From: an uncultured Muribaculaceae bacterium
GTDB lineage: Bacteria; Bacteroidota; Bacteroidia; Bacteroidales; Muribaculaceae
DNA: 64,000 nt
NCBI GenBank assembly: GCA_910579845.1
Contig: CAJTWL010000001.1
Coordinates: 124,001 to 188,000, forward strand
Reading direction: 5' to 3'
Under the pieces are notes generated by a model that had not been told where the DNA came from, did no database searches, and saw only the letters and a list, made by a program, of their open reading frames with translations. The translations under genes and the position numbers were made by a program. This document shows positions 25,317-35,093 of this stretch, piece after piece; the first letter of the stretch is position 1, and each line of letters opens with the position of its first letter.

Positions 25317-25444
25317 CAATGCATACCCTGAAAAAACTCGACCACGAGGGTCCATAACGGGAGTCGCATTAATAGCAAAGAAAAAAGAAACAATAATATA
25401 AAATAATTTAAACATTAACAAATCAATTAAAAATCAGAACGATT

Positions 25445-26290
25445 ATGGAATCTCAGAAACCTGCAGCAACTCCTGTTTCTGCAAAAATCAAAAAAGAGGA
25501 AAAGATCAGTAACGTGCGTGGTATCCGCAACGCATTTATTGTGATCATCGCATGCGCTATCGCAGCAGTATGTATCTTCCTTTTCGGAATGGGCTATTCC
25601 GGCAACTTCGAGGGTAATGATCCCGCCGGTCATCCTCTCAATCTCGCCGGTACTGTTTACAAAGGTGGTTTCATCGTACCTATCCTGATGACATTGCTTC
25701 TCACAGTAATCGTATTGTCAATCGAGCGTTCAATAGCTATCAGCTCAGCTTCAGGTAAAGGCAACACCACAAAATTTGTTGCTGACATCAAAGCTGACCT
25801 TGCAGCAAACAAAATCGATGCCGCTATGGAGCGTTGCAAAAAACAGAAAGGTTCTGTAGCATCAGTTGTTTACAATACATTGGTACGCTACAAAGAGATG
25901 GATGCGAACGACACATTGAGCAAAGAGCAGAAACTTACAACTCTCCGCAACGAGGTTGAAGAGGCTACAGCACTTGAGATGCCAGGTCTGTCTCAGAATC
26001 TTCCAATCATCGCTACTCTTACAACACTTGGTACACTTGTCGGACTTCTCGGTACTGTAATGGGTATGATCAAATCATTCCAGGCTCTTGCATCTTCAGG
26101 TTCTCCTGACTCTACAGAACTTTCTACCGGTATTTCTGAGGCACTTGTGAACACAGCGTTCGGTATCGCAACCGGTGCATTCGCCGTAATTTCTTACAAC
26201 TACTTCACCAATAAGATTGATAACCTTACCTACGCTATCGACGAAATCGGTTTCTCTATCGTAGCGACATTCGCAGCTACCCACAAGTAA
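25445..26290 (+). CDS. exbB: ExbB/TolQ/MotA-type proton channel subunit
   Basis: Inner-membrane stator of the TonB system, passing protons with ExbD. The 281-residue protein has four hydrophobic segments: about 30-52, 73-95, 184-208, and a final one near 225-245. The family signature LPIIATLTTLGTLVGLLGTVMGMIKSF is in the third. It heads an operon with two exbD genes and tonB. Confidence 0.93.
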   Translation: MESQKPAATPVSAKIKKEEKISNVRGIRNAFIVIIACAIAAVCIFLFGMGYSGNFEGNDPAGHPLNLAGTVYKGGFIVPILMTLLLTVIVLSIERSIAISSASGKGNTTKFVADIKADLAANKIDAAMERCKKQKGSVASVVYNTLVRYKEMDANDTLSKEQKLTTLRNEVEEATALEMPGLSQNLPIIATLTTLGTLVGLLGTVMGMIKSFQALASSGSPDSTELSTGISEALVNTAFGIATGAFAVISYNYFTNKIDNLTYAIDEIGFSIVATFAATHK

Positions 26291-26346
26291 TCTGCACGCA
26301 ACGAGAAATATAACCAAACTAAAACCGAAAAAAGTTAATAGCTAAT

Positions 26347-27072
26347 ATGGGAAGAGTAAAAATTGCAAGAAAAAGCACATTCATCGACATGACCGCGATG
26401 AGTGATGTTACCGTGCTTTTGCTTACCTTCTTCATGTTGACATCTACCTTCCTTTCAAAGGAGCCTGCAACTGTTATTACCCCGCCCTCCGTTTCAACGG
26501 AGAAGGTTCAGGAAACTAACTTCGTTCAGGTTCTGTTGAGTCCGGAAGGGAAAGTATGGCTGACCATGAACAATGACACCTCCGCAAACTGGAGTAATGA
26601 AAAAATGAAAATGGCATTGTTGGATAAGGTAGCCGAAATCTACAACGAGCAACATAAGAACAAATTAAGCTTCACACCGGAGCAAAAGTACGCCTTCAGC
26701 AAATTAGGTTCATTCGGTGTGCCGTTGGCACAAATGGGTGAATTTCTGAACCTGGCAAGCCAGCAGGAGGGTCAGACCCAAATGGACAAATGGTTGTCAG
26801 GCGAAGATGAGAATCCTAACCACGTAACCGGTATTCCAATCTCTTGGAACTCCGATGAGCAGAGACCGAATGAATTCCAAATGTGGATGAAAGCTATGCG
26901 TCAGACAGAGAACTCCAACCTCGCTGACAAGATCAAAGATGGAACAGGTGTTGCCATCAAGGCAGATCAGAACACAGCTTTCGACGTTGTACACATGGTA
27001 ATGGACAATCTCCAGACCATCCACATGAACAAGTTTACATTATTGACCGCTCTTAAAGGGCCTGAAGAATAA
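26347..27072 (+). CDS. exbD: ExbD/TolR-type biopolymer transport protein (first copy)
   Basis: 241 residues with one N-terminal transmembrane segment (about 18-37, MTAMSDVTVLLLTFFML). The aspartate D20 in this segment matches the conserved proton-path aspartate of ExbD. A larger periplasmic domain than E. coli ExbD (about 141 residues) follows. It is the first of two tandem ExbD genes, 6 bp apart. Confidence 0.92.
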   Translation: MGRVKIARKSTFIDMTAMSDVTVLLLTFFMLTSTFLSKEPATVITPPSVSTEKVQETNFVQVLLSPEGKVWLTMNNDTSANWSNEKMKMALLDKVAEIYNEQHKNKLSFTPEQKYAFSKLGSFGVPLAQMGEFLNLASQQEGQTQMDKWLSGEDENPNHVTGIPISWNSDEQRPNEFQMWMKAMRQTENSNLADKIKDGTGVAIKADQNTAFDVVHMVMDNLQTIHMNKFTLLTALKGPEE

Positions 27073-27078
27073 TAGAAA

Positions 27079-27858
27079 ATGGCAGAAGTTCAACAAAACG
27101 ATGGTGGCGGCAAAGGCAAAGCGCACCAGAAGAAAATGCAGATCCGCGTGGATTTCACGCCGATGGTCGACATGAACATGTTGCTTATCACATTCTTCAT
27201 GCTCTGTACGACAATGATCAAATCGCAAACATTGACAATTGCACTTCCTTCAAATGAAAAAGTTCAGAATGAAGAGAACATGTCACAGGCTTCAGCCGAC
27301 GACGCTGTAACAATCATTCTTGACGCAAAACGTAAAGTTGGTTCATTTGATGTGGATACAGTGAACGGTAAAGTTGTTCCTATTGTATACTACTACTTCG
27401 GTAAACCGGGTGGTGATGCAGGTATAATCGGTGCCGGTGGCACAGTATTGTCCGAGAACAACAACCTTCAGGAATCTGAATTCCTTGCAAACGATGAAAA
27501 ATCAGGAAAAGCACGCGGTATCCGCGACATTATCCAGAAACGTAACAAGGATGTCTTGACCGAGATCAATAAGCTTAAAAAGAAATATCAGGATGGCGGA
27601 TTCGGAAGTCTCGAAACAAAAGACGGTCGCGAAAAAGCACAGGCAGCTTATGATCAGGAAGCCTCAAAAGTCAGAAAGAATGAGAATTTGAAGAAACCGA
27701 TTATCATCATCAAATCCACACCGCAGGCTTCATACGGAAGTCTCGTGTCTGTACTTGACGAGATGCAGATCAATTCAATCTCCAAATATCAGATCGATAA
27801 CATGACAAAAGCGGATTCCCTTATGGTAATCGACTATCAAAACAGTCATCATAAATAA
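27079..27858 (+). CDS. exbD: ExbD/TolR-type biopolymer transport protein (second copy)
   Basis: 259 residues with one N-terminal transmembrane segment about 23-45 (FTPMVDMNMLLITFFML). D29 is the matching proton-path aspartate. The periplasmic part is again longer than in E. coli. Two different ExbDs, both with the aspartate, suggest a mixed complex with ExbB. Confidence 0.92.
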   Translation: MAEVQQNDGGGKGKAHQKKMQIRVDFTPMVDMNMLLITFFMLCTTMIKSQTLTIALPSNEKVQNEENMSQASADDAVTIILDAKRKVGSFDVDTVNGKVVPIVYYYFGKPGGDAGIIGAGGTVLSENNNLQESEFLANDEKSGKARGIRDIIQKRNKDVLTEINKLKKKYQDGGFGSLETKDGREKAQAAYDQEASKVRKNENLKKPIIIIKSTPQASYGSLVSVLDEMQINSISKYQIDNMTKADSLMVIDYQNSHHK

Positions 27859-27894
27859 AGTGTCAGATTAATTAACCTTAAAGCAAAAAAAGAA

Positions 27895-28764
27895 ATGGCT
27901 AAAAGAAATGTAGATCTGACCTCGGCTGAATGGCGTGACCTAATCTTCGCAGATAAAAATAAAGAATTTGGTGCATACCAACTGCGTAAGAGTAGTGACA
28001 AACGTCACAACATGGCAGCGCTATACACCTTGATTGGATTGGTAGTAATATTTTTCCTCATCATCGGATTCAGCAAGTGGAGCGACTATCGTGCAGAGCA
28101 ACAAGCTCTCGCACTTCAGGAGCAACGTGAGAAAATGATGGCGGCGGCTCTTGCTCAGGAAGAAGAAATTCCGGAAGAGCCCGAAGTAGAGGAACAGAAA
28201 TTTGAACAACCTGAAATTGAAGTACCCGAAGAGGTTCTGGCAACTGTTCAGGTCACTCAGATCGCTATTGTCGATGCAGACAAAGTGAAGAATGAAGTGA
28301 TGGATATGGACACCCAGAAGGAGGACAATACGGCTCGTGGTGTTGTAACCCAAGAGGGTAGCGATGATGCAGATAAATTCAAAGCAGTTCAAGAGCAGGT
28401 TGTAGTTAAAGAACCCGAACCTGAAGTTAAACCCAAAGAGGAGGAGATTTTCGTTGCTGTAGAGCAACAGGCCGAATTCCCCGGAGGTCAGGGTGCTTTG
28501 ATGAAATGGCTTAGCAACAATATTCGTTATCCCGAATCTGCACAGCAGAACGATATTCAGGGTCGAGTAATCGTTAAATTCGTCGTAGAAAAAGACGGAT
28601 CCATCGGTAAAACAGAGATTCTGAAAGGTGTGGATAAAGATCTTGACCGCGAAGCACTCCGTGTAGTTAAGAAGATGCCACGCTGGCAACCAGGTAAAAA
28701 CAATGGTGTTGCCGTACGAAGCTACTTCAACCTTCCGGTTGTGTTCCGTCTGCAAAACCAATAA
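27895..28764 (+). CDS. tonB: TonB energy-transducing protein
   Basis: The 289-residue protein has a short cytoplasmic part, one transmembrane helix about 40-60, a Pro/Glu-rich spacer (EEIPEEPEVEEQKFE and similar), and a C-terminal TonB domain from about 198 (FPGGQGAL, then VVEKDGSIG and PRWQPGK). It passes energy from ExbB-ExbD to outer-membrane receptors. The receptor gene follows at 28882. Confidence 0.95.
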   Translation: MAKRNVDLTSAEWRDLIFADKNKEFGAYQLRKSSDKRHNMAALYTLIGLVVIFFLIIGFSKWSDYRAEQQALALQEQREKMMAAALAQEEEIPEEPEVEEQKFEQPEIEVPEEVLATVQVTQIAIVDADKVKNEVMDMDTQKEDNTARGVVTQEGSDDADKFKAVQEQVVVKEPEPEVKPKEEEIFVAVEQQAEFPGGQGALMKWLSNNIRYPESAQQNDIQGRVIVKFVVEKDGSIGKTEILKGVDKDLDREALRVVKKMPRWQPGKNNGVAVRSYFNLPVVFRLQNQ

Positions 28765-28786
28765 TTGGAATAAGATTCCACAAGAT

Positions 28787-28822
28787 AAAAAGGAGAGTAT
28801 CCGTCGGGATACTCTCCTTTTT
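28787..28822 (+). terminator. Terminator of the exb-tonB operon
   Basis: AAAAAGGAGAGTATCC with GGATACTCTCCTTTTT is a perfect 16-bp stem around GTCG, ending in five T. It sits between tonB and the receptor gene, so the receptor is a separate or readthrough unit. Confidence 0.9.
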
Positions 28823-28881
28823 ATATCCTACCTTATCCATAAGGCAATATTAGAAGGGATAAATCCGTTTTTCAATTGTCT

Positions 28882-31284
28882 ATGTTCAGGATTATTCTCA
28901 CCATAATAATATTATTTGCATCAGATATAGCTATCAGTGCAGCCAATGTCATAATAACGGGCAAGGTTATTGACAATGAAGACAAACCTGTGGAGTTTGC
29001 AACAGTCCGTGTAGCCGGTACTGCTGTCGGTACAAATACGAATCTAAAGGGTGTTTATTCTCTTTCAGTAGCTGAGAAGGACACCATTGAAGTTGTATAT
29101 ACATGTATCGGATTTAAAACAATAAGCAAGAAGCTTATAAATCCACGGGGTGAACTGACAGTCAATGTCCGCATGTACCCCAATGACGTAGAACTGAAAG
29201 AGCTTGAGGTTCTCGGATTCCGCAACAATATCAACGGAATGCAGAGTTTTGATACCGAGAGCTTCAAGCTGTCTCCCGACGTTTCCGGAGGTAGCGTAGA
29301 AGCTATGATAACAACTATGCCTGGAGTAAATTCATCTAACGAGTTGAGTTCACAATATTCAGTGCGAGGCGGATCTTTTGACGAGAATTCCGTAAAAATC
29401 AATGGTGTAGAGATCTATAGACCTCAATTGGTAAGATCCGGTCAACAAGAAGGTCTGAGTATAATTAATCCAAGTATGGTAGGAAACCTAAAATTTTCCT
29501 CCGGAGGTTTCCCTGCCCGTTATGATGACAAGATGTCGTCAGTGCTTGACATAACATATAGAGAACCGGAATCATTTGAGGGTGATGTATCTTTGAGTCT
29601 CATGGGTGCCTCTCTTACATTAGGTCAGAATTCCGGCAAGTTCTCGCAACTTCACGGTGTGAGATACAAACGAAACAATTCATTACTCTCATCGATGGAT
29701 ACAAAAGGAGAATACGATCCTTCATATTTCGACTATCAGACCAATATCAATCTAAAGCCCTCGGATAAACTAACAATCAATTTTCTCGGCAATATATCAC
29801 TTAATCATTATAACTTCAATCCCAAGGACAGAGAGACCACATTCGGGACAATCCAGGATGTAAAACATTTCAAAGTTTATTTCGATGGCGGCGAACGAGA
29901 CAAATTTGAAACATTCTTAGGGTCTTTGTCAGCCACATACAGACATAACAAAGCCACAAGCTTTCAATTGGGAGCTTCAGGATTCCTCACAAATGAGCTC
30001 GTAACATATGATATTTCCGGCGAATACTGGCTCAACAAAGCCGGTACATCAGGGTCTGACGCCTTAGGTGGCGAAGTTGGTGTCGGCAAATATATGGAAC
30101 ATTCCCGTAACCGGCTCAAAGCATCTGTACTCAGCATTTTCCTTAATGGCACCACCCGGATAAAAAACAATCATATTACATACGGTATCAACTACAAGCG
30201 AGAGAACTTCCGTGACAGAACCAAGGAATGGGAATGGAGAGACTCAGCCGGTTATTCACTACCGGTTGCTCCAGATGGCGTGCATCTGGTATATAATCTT
30301 ACATCAAAACAGAACCTTTCAACAAATAGGATTTCGGGGTTTCTGGAAGACTCGTACTATATAGATACAGAGAAAGCATATTATACGATCAACGGAGGGA
30401 TAAGGTTATCTTATTGGGACTTCAACAAAGAATTACTTGTGTCACCGAGAATAAATATCTCAATGACACCGGCAGGAACAAACTGGAACCTTAGATTTGC
30501 CACAGGGCTTTATTATCAATCGCCATTCTACAAGGAATTCCGAATTACCAACACTGATGAATACGGCAACAGTTCGGTAGACTTGAACAACGACATCAAA
30601 TCTCCGAGAAGTCTACAATTTATACTGGGTGCTGATTATACATTCCGTGCAATGAACAGACCGTTTAAAATCACGGGAGAAGCATATTATAAGAATCTAT
30701 CTAATCTGATTTCATACGAATATGACAATTTGAAAATCAACTATACAGGCAAAAACGATTCAAAAGGATATATTGCAGGAGTGGACCTCAAGTTATTCGG
30801 TCAATTCGTTGAAGGCTCTGATTCTTGGCTAAGCTTCTCACTGATGAAAACCAATCAGACACTTGATGGGAAAAAAGTACCCCTTCCAAGCGATCAGCGA
30901 TATTCCGTAAATCTATATTTTACCGACTATTTCCCTAAATTTCCAAAGCTGAAATTCAGTCTTAATGCCGTGCTTGCAGATGGACTTACAATGACAGCAC
31001 CGCATAAAAGCCGGACTCAATCCTATTTCCGAGCTCCCGCCTACAAACGAGTTGACATCGGGGTAAGCTATCAGCTTGTAGGTGCGCCTACAGATGGAGT
31101 GCGACCATATAACATCTGGAGACATTTTAAAAGCATTGTCGTAGGTTTAGACTGCTTCAATCTATTGGATTTGAGCAACGTCAGCAGCTACTACTGGGTA
31201 ACAGACGTCAATAATATACAATATGCAGTACCCAACTACCTCACAAGGCGTCAGATAAACGTCCGTCTCTCGGCAGAATTCTAA
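28882..31284 (+). CDS. TonB-dependent outer-membrane receptor with a carboxypeptidase-regulatory-like N-terminal domain
   Basis: The 800-residue protein has a signal peptide (1 to about 20). An N-terminal carboxypeptidase-regulatory-like domain of about 80 residues follows (ITGKVIDNEDKPVEFATVRVAG). A plug domain comes next (about 115-230, with MPGVNSSNELSSQYSVRGGSFDENSVKINGVEIYRP), then a beta barrel ending in an aromatic residue (RLSAEF). No SusD partner is adjacent, so it is not a typical SusC pair. The substrate is unknown. I use the ATG at 28882; an in-frame TTG at 28876 is a weaker start. Confidence 0.93.
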   Translation: MFRIILTIIILFASDIAISAANVIITGKVIDNEDKPVEFATVRVAGTAVGTNTNLKGVYSLSVAEKDTIEVVYTCIGFKTISKKLINPRGELTVNVRMYPNDVELKELEVLGFRNNINGMQSFDTESFKLSPDVSGGSVEAMITTMPGVNSSNELSSQYSVRGGSFDENSVKINGVEIYRPQLVRSGQQEGLSIINPSMVGNLKFSSGGFPARYDDKMSSVLDITYREPESFEGDVSLSLMGASLTLGQNSGKFSQLHGVRYKRNNSLLSSMDTKGEYDPSYFDYQTNINLKPSDKLTINFLGNISLNHYNFNPKDRETTFGTIQDVKHFKVYFDGGERDKFETFLGSLSATYRHNKATSFQLGASGFLTNELVTYDISGEYWLNKAGTSGSDALGGEVGVGKYMEHSRNRLKASVLSIFLNGTTRIKNNHITYGINYKRENFRDRTKEWEWRDSAGYSLPVAPDGVHLVYNLTSKQNLSTNRISGFLEDSYYIDTEKAYYTINGGIRLSYWDFNKELLVSPRINISMTPAGTNWNLRFATGLYYQSPFYKEFRITNTDEYGNSSVDLNNDIKSPRSLQFILGADYTFRAMNRPFKITGEAYYKNLSNLISYEYDNLKINYTGKNDSKGYIAGVDLKLFGQFVEGSDSWLSFSLMKTNQTLDGKKVPLPSDQRYSVNLYFTDYFPKFPKLKFSLNAVLADGLTMTAPHKSRTQSYFRAPAYKRVDIGVSYQLVGAPTDGVRPYNIWRHFKSIVVGLDCFNLLDLSNVSSYYWVTDVNNIQYAVPNYLTRRQINVRLSAEF

Positions 31285-31323
31285 TAACAAAATGGATTTA
31301 TGAAACTCATTTAGTAATATAAA

Positions 31324-31362
31324 TAAGAGCCGGTTCGACGATAAATGTAGAACCGGCTCTTA
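31324..31362. terminator. Hairpin between the receptor and SH3-protein genes
   Basis: TAAGAGCCGGTTC with GAACCGGCTCTTA forms a perfect 13-bp stem. No long T-run follows on either strand, so termination is likely but weak in form. Confidence 0.65.
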
Positions 31363-31374
31363 CAGATAGTCTAT

Positions 31375-32244
31375 TTATTTTATTCTTACAAATTTGGAAA
31401 GATCATTTTTAGTAAAATATATATCAGGATTCGTCCGAAACAGGCGTATTGACCTATAATTATCACTCTTTCTCAGCTCTTTTACCAATTCACCCCATCT
31501 CTCCGGCGAAATGTTTGAAACATCCGTATAACCAACATTCTCACCATTAAAAACGAAGGGACTCATAGTGTTCTCACCGAACTCCCACATAAGACAGGGA
31601 GGATTACTGTCAGACTGTGCCCATAATTTTAACGGGGTATCCTTGGGAACCTCATTACCGGTAGTACCAACCGTGGAACTCATCACATTCCTAACGGCAT
31701 TCCCGTCTTTAGCAAGAGTACCTATTTTAATAGCATCCCCCTCCGGAGTATAGTTCTGAGTTATAACAAGACCTTCGGGATAAATTGTAACTATTGTAAC
31801 AACCAGAAGCTCCTCCCCTCCTACTCCCTCATCACCATACATTATCTTTTCAGCATATCCCCAAACCTGAGGAGACTTAATTGACTCACAATCGAATGGT
31901 TCTGTCTCTATTATATCAATAAATTTTTTTGATATATATCGTTTTGAATTAGTATCAAAAGTATCTAACGTGTGTATCTCACACCAGTCACCAGAGGGTT
32001 TTACAAAAAAACGTTGCCCCTTATATGCAGGCATTACTTCCGACTTCGATTTTCTTCCGTTAAATTCAGTAAAAATAGAATATGCCTTAGGATAATTAGT
32101 CCCGGGACCGGTCCTAATATTGACATCATCAGTATTTACTTCCGCCAAATAGTATTCATTCATTGGGACCCTTACTTTTGCTTCAGCTGCGATGGCTGTC
32201 AAAACAACACAAATTAAAACAAACAATTTTATTAGATTATTCAT
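31375..32244 (-). CDS. Exported SH3-domain protein
   Basis: 289 residues with a signal peptide (1-22). A bacterial SH3-like domain (about 37-110) is marked by VNIRTGPGTNYPKAYS and FVKPSGDWCEIHT. Such domains often bind peptidoglycan. The rest has no family I recognise. It stands alone and convergent to the receptor gene. Confidence 0.8.
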   Translation of the reverse strand: MNNLIKLFVLICVVLTAIAAEAKVRVPMNEYYLAEVNTDDVNIRTGPGTNYPKAYSIFTEFNGRKSKSEVMPAYKGQRFFVKPSGDWCEIHTLDTFDTNSKRYISKKFIDIIETEPFDCESIKSPQVWGYAEKIMYGDEGVGGEELLVVTIVTIYPEGLVITQNYTPEGDAIKIGTLAKDGNAVRNVMSSTVGTTGNEVPKDTPLKLWAQSDSNPPCLMWEFGENTMSPFVFNGENVGYTDVSNISPERWGELVKELRKSDNYRSIRLFRTNPDIYFTKNDLSKFVRIK

Positions 32245-32432
32245 AATTAAGAAGATATTAATTAATCAACTCATTAAATTTAAACGTAAGTGTTAAGTCA
32301 TTTAGTTAATACATATTCACAGCACAAATTTAGTGAAAATTATGAAATTCTACATTAGAACAATATAGATGTCGGCATACTTATGAATCAATACAAGTTT
32401 GGTTTCTCATTTTCAACAGTAATGGAACTACG

Positions 32433-32464
32433 TTTGAATATTAGCGAAATGTTTAGTAATTTCG
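32433..32464 (+). promoter_or_regulatory. Promoter of hisS
   Basis: TTTG (32433-32436), 20 bp, then TAATTTCG (32457-32464, one change from TAnnTTTG). It lies just before the hisS ATG at 32486. Confidence 0.6.
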
Positions 32465-32485
32465 CATAAAATTCAGACAACAATC

Positions 32486-33850
32486 ATGGCACAGAAACCA
32501 AGCATACCCAAGGGAACACGAGACTTCTCGCCTATAGAGATGGCTCGCAGAAACTATATTTTCGATACAATAAAGAGATCTTTCAAATTATTTGGATATA
32601 AACATATAGAAACTCCTGCAGTAGAAAATCTTAGTACACTGATGGGTAAATATGGAGAAGAGGGAGACAAACTACTTTTCAAAATCCTTAATTCCGGAGA
32701 TTTTCTGAAGAATGCTTCCGATGAGGAACTGACAGAGCGCGCCCTTCCGAAGCTCACAAATAAACTGTGCGAGAAAGGGCTAAGATATGATCTTACAGTG
32801 CCATTCGCACGTTTTGTAGTTCAGCATCGCAATGAGTTGCAGATGCCATTCAAAAGATTCCAGATCCAACCGGTATGGCGTGCCGATCGTCCGCAAAAAG
32901 GTCGCTATCGCGAGTTCTACCAATGCGACGCAGATGTCGTAGGCTCCGATTCTCTTAATAATGAAATAGAATTACTCTCTCTTATAGACACGGTATTTTC
33001 GGATTTAGGCATTAGAATACTGATAAAAGTGAACAATAGAAAGATTCTTGCCGGCATTGCAGAAACCATCGGTGAATCAGAAAAAATTGTCGATATAACC
33101 GTTGCAATTGATAAGATAGACAAAATCGGTATCGAAAATGTCAACTCCGAACTAAGGGAGAAAGGACTATCTGAAAATGCCATAGGGAAATTGCGTCCTA
33201 TCCTTGAAATGCAAGGTTCCAATGACGAAAAACTCAATTTAATGGCTGAGTTCCTTAAAGATTCTGAAACAGGAATGAAAGGAATAGAAGAAATGCGCAC
33301 CGTACTCGACGGATTCGACAGGCTTGGTCATGAAAGCATTGTCGAGGCAGATCTTTCACTTGCCCGTGGACTGAATTATTATACAGGAACAATTATAGAA
33401 GCAAAAGCCCGTGACGTAGAGATCGGAAGCATCACAGGTGGCGGTCGATATGACAATCTGACGGGAGTCTTTGGAGTTTCCGGATTATCGGGTGTCGGAA
33501 TATCCTTTGGTGCCGACAGAATATACGATGTGATGAACCAGCTGGATCTATATCCATCCTCAATAACAGAAAGCGTAAAGATACTTTTTGTAAACTTCGG
33601 AGATTCCGAAGCATTGCAATCAATGAAATATGTTAGAATTCTTCGATCTGCAGGCATATCTGCAGAGATATACCCTGACTCTGCTAAAATGAAGAAACAA
33701 ATGACTTATGCAGACTCGGAGAATATACCATATGTAGGCATAGTTGGTGAAACAGAACTTAACGACGGAACAATTGTTGTTAAGAATATGATAGAAGGGA
33801 AACAGGAAACTCTGACCTTGCAGGAACTGATAGATAAATTCACAGTTTAA
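32486..33850 (+). CDS. hisS: Histidyl-tRNA synthetase
   Basis: Charges tRNA-His with histidine. The 454-residue class II synthetase has motif 2 (FQIQPVWRADRPQKGRYREFYQ), the histidine-specific LARGLNYYTG and motif 3 (GGGRYDNLTG, GISFGADRI). A short anticodon-binding domain is at the C-terminus. It is followed at 20 bp by an unknown gene. Confidence 0.97.
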   Translation: MAQKPSIPKGTRDFSPIEMARRNYIFDTIKRSFKLFGYKHIETPAVENLSTLMGKYGEEGDKLLFKILNSGDFLKNASDEELTERALPKLTNKLCEKGLRYDLTVPFARFVVQHRNELQMPFKRFQIQPVWRADRPQKGRYREFYQCDADVVGSDSLNNEIELLSLIDTVFSDLGIRILIKVNNRKILAGIAETIGESEKIVDITVAIDKIDKIGIENVNSELREKGLSENAIGKLRPILEMQGSNDEKLNLMAEFLKDSETGMKGIEEMRTVLDGFDRLGHESIVEADLSLARGLNYYTGTIIEAKARDVEIGSITGGGRYDNLTGVFGVSGLSGVGISFGADRIYDVMNQLDLYPSSITESVKILFVNFGDSEALQSMKYVRILRSAGISAEIYPDSAKMKKQMTYADSENIPYVGIVGETELNDGTIVVKNMIEGKQETLTLQELIDKFTV

Positions 33851-33870
33851 GAGTATGTCATCTTACTGCT

Positions 33871-35073
33871 ATGGATAAAATAAGCCCAAAAGAATTTCTA
33901 TATAAACAACCGCACTATCCGGAAGCAATTGAGAGCGATCCCTATTATCTTTCGGTAGCCAATCATTTGCTTGAACTCTGGAGGGAAAGCAATATTTTCA
34001 GTGAATTGCCAGAATCACTTATAAAGAGAATAGCTGTCAATATTACCGGTTACCTTCAGGACATAGTTTCGGATATGGGATTATGGAGAAGCTTCATTGA
34101 CGCAAATAGAAAACTTTACTGCTATTCTATTCCATTCCATCCAGTTGGCGAAAAGTATATAGATTATGAGCTCAACCACGAGGATATAAGATTTCTTGTA
34201 TGGTACAATATTTCCATGCTCGATAATTTAAACCGGTTGCTATATCCTCATGACAAAAAAGTGATTGAGCTTTCCGATATATGGTTTGAATATTTAGACA
34301 GCATATACGAGGATGCACCTGTTCCTGATGGGTATAATATCGCAATGGGACTCGAATTCCACGATCCTGAAGACCAAGAGAGGATCTATCATCTCGGGAC
34401 ATGGCTGTTTCTTCATTCATATCTTATCACACCTGCATTTGCGCTGACAATGCAGGAGATAATGTCAGATAAGGAATTACTTGAATCAAAAGATATTTCA
34501 GCCATTCAGAACAGGATTGAACAGGCAATGTCAGAAAATCCCACCGGACCTCTCGCTCTTTTTATTCCGGAATGGCTGAAACTAATCATTGAAGGTAAAC
34601 TTAGCAATCTTAAACCGGGTAATGAGAGTGATGAGCCACATCCCTACTATAGTAAATTCATTGATGCGACAGGTGGCGAGACGATTCGTTATTTTGGGTC
34701 TTATGAAGAATTAAACAACTTCCTTATCAACACATTAGAATGGAGAAAGGGAGAAGAACATCTTGCAGTTCTTAAAAACTCCAGAAACATAATTCTTATG
34801 GTTAATAAAACCCGAGGAATGCTCGCGGCAAGAAATGTTGCACAATATATATCCGACCCATTAAATCCATTCTACGATGAGGCAGAGTCAAAAAAGGATT
34901 CTATAGATCTTCTTACTGTAAGGGGTAAATGTCCAGTGGATTTACTTAAATATGCCTGTAGCAACGGTTATCTGCAAAATGCATGTTTCCCCGGATCAGA
35001 CGATTATAAGCTTATAAAAGAGAATTGGGATTTTATCGCACGTTGTTATCTGCAACAGTATTATAGAGACTGA
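33871..35073 (+). CDS. Conserved protein of unknown function, linked to hisS
   Basis: 400 residues with no signal peptide and no transmembrane segments. It is mostly helical and may belong to a Bacteroidota-specific DUF3843-like group, though I cannot confirm this. No catalytic motif is visible. It begins 20 bp after hisS and is probably co-transcribed, but a translation role is not shown. Confidence 0.75.
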   Translation: MDKISPKEFLYKQPHYPEAIESDPYYLSVANHLLELWRESNIFSELPESLIKRIAVNITGYLQDIVSDMGLWRSFIDANRKLYCYSIPFHPVGEKYIDYELNHEDIRFLVWYNISMLDNLNRLLYPHDKKVIELSDIWFEYLDSIYEDAPVPDGYNIAMGLEFHDPEDQERIYHLGTWLFLHSYLITPAFALTMQEIMSDKELLESKDISAIQNRIEQAMSENPTGPLALFIPEWLKLIIEGKLSNLKPGNESDEPHPYYSKFIDATGGETIRYFGSYEELNNFLINTLEWRKGEEHLAVLKNSRNIILMVNKTRGMLAARNVAQYISDPLNPFYDEAESKKDSIDLLTVRGKCPVDLLKYACSNGYLQNACFPGSDDYKLIKENWDFIARCYLQQYYRD

Positions 35074-35093
35074 TATTTATTTAAATTTATCTA

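Noticed and set aside
28021..28761. A 246-residue minus-strand open frame across tonB
   Set aside because: Its Phe/Leu-rich sequence is the mirror of TonB's Glu/Lys-rich spacer.
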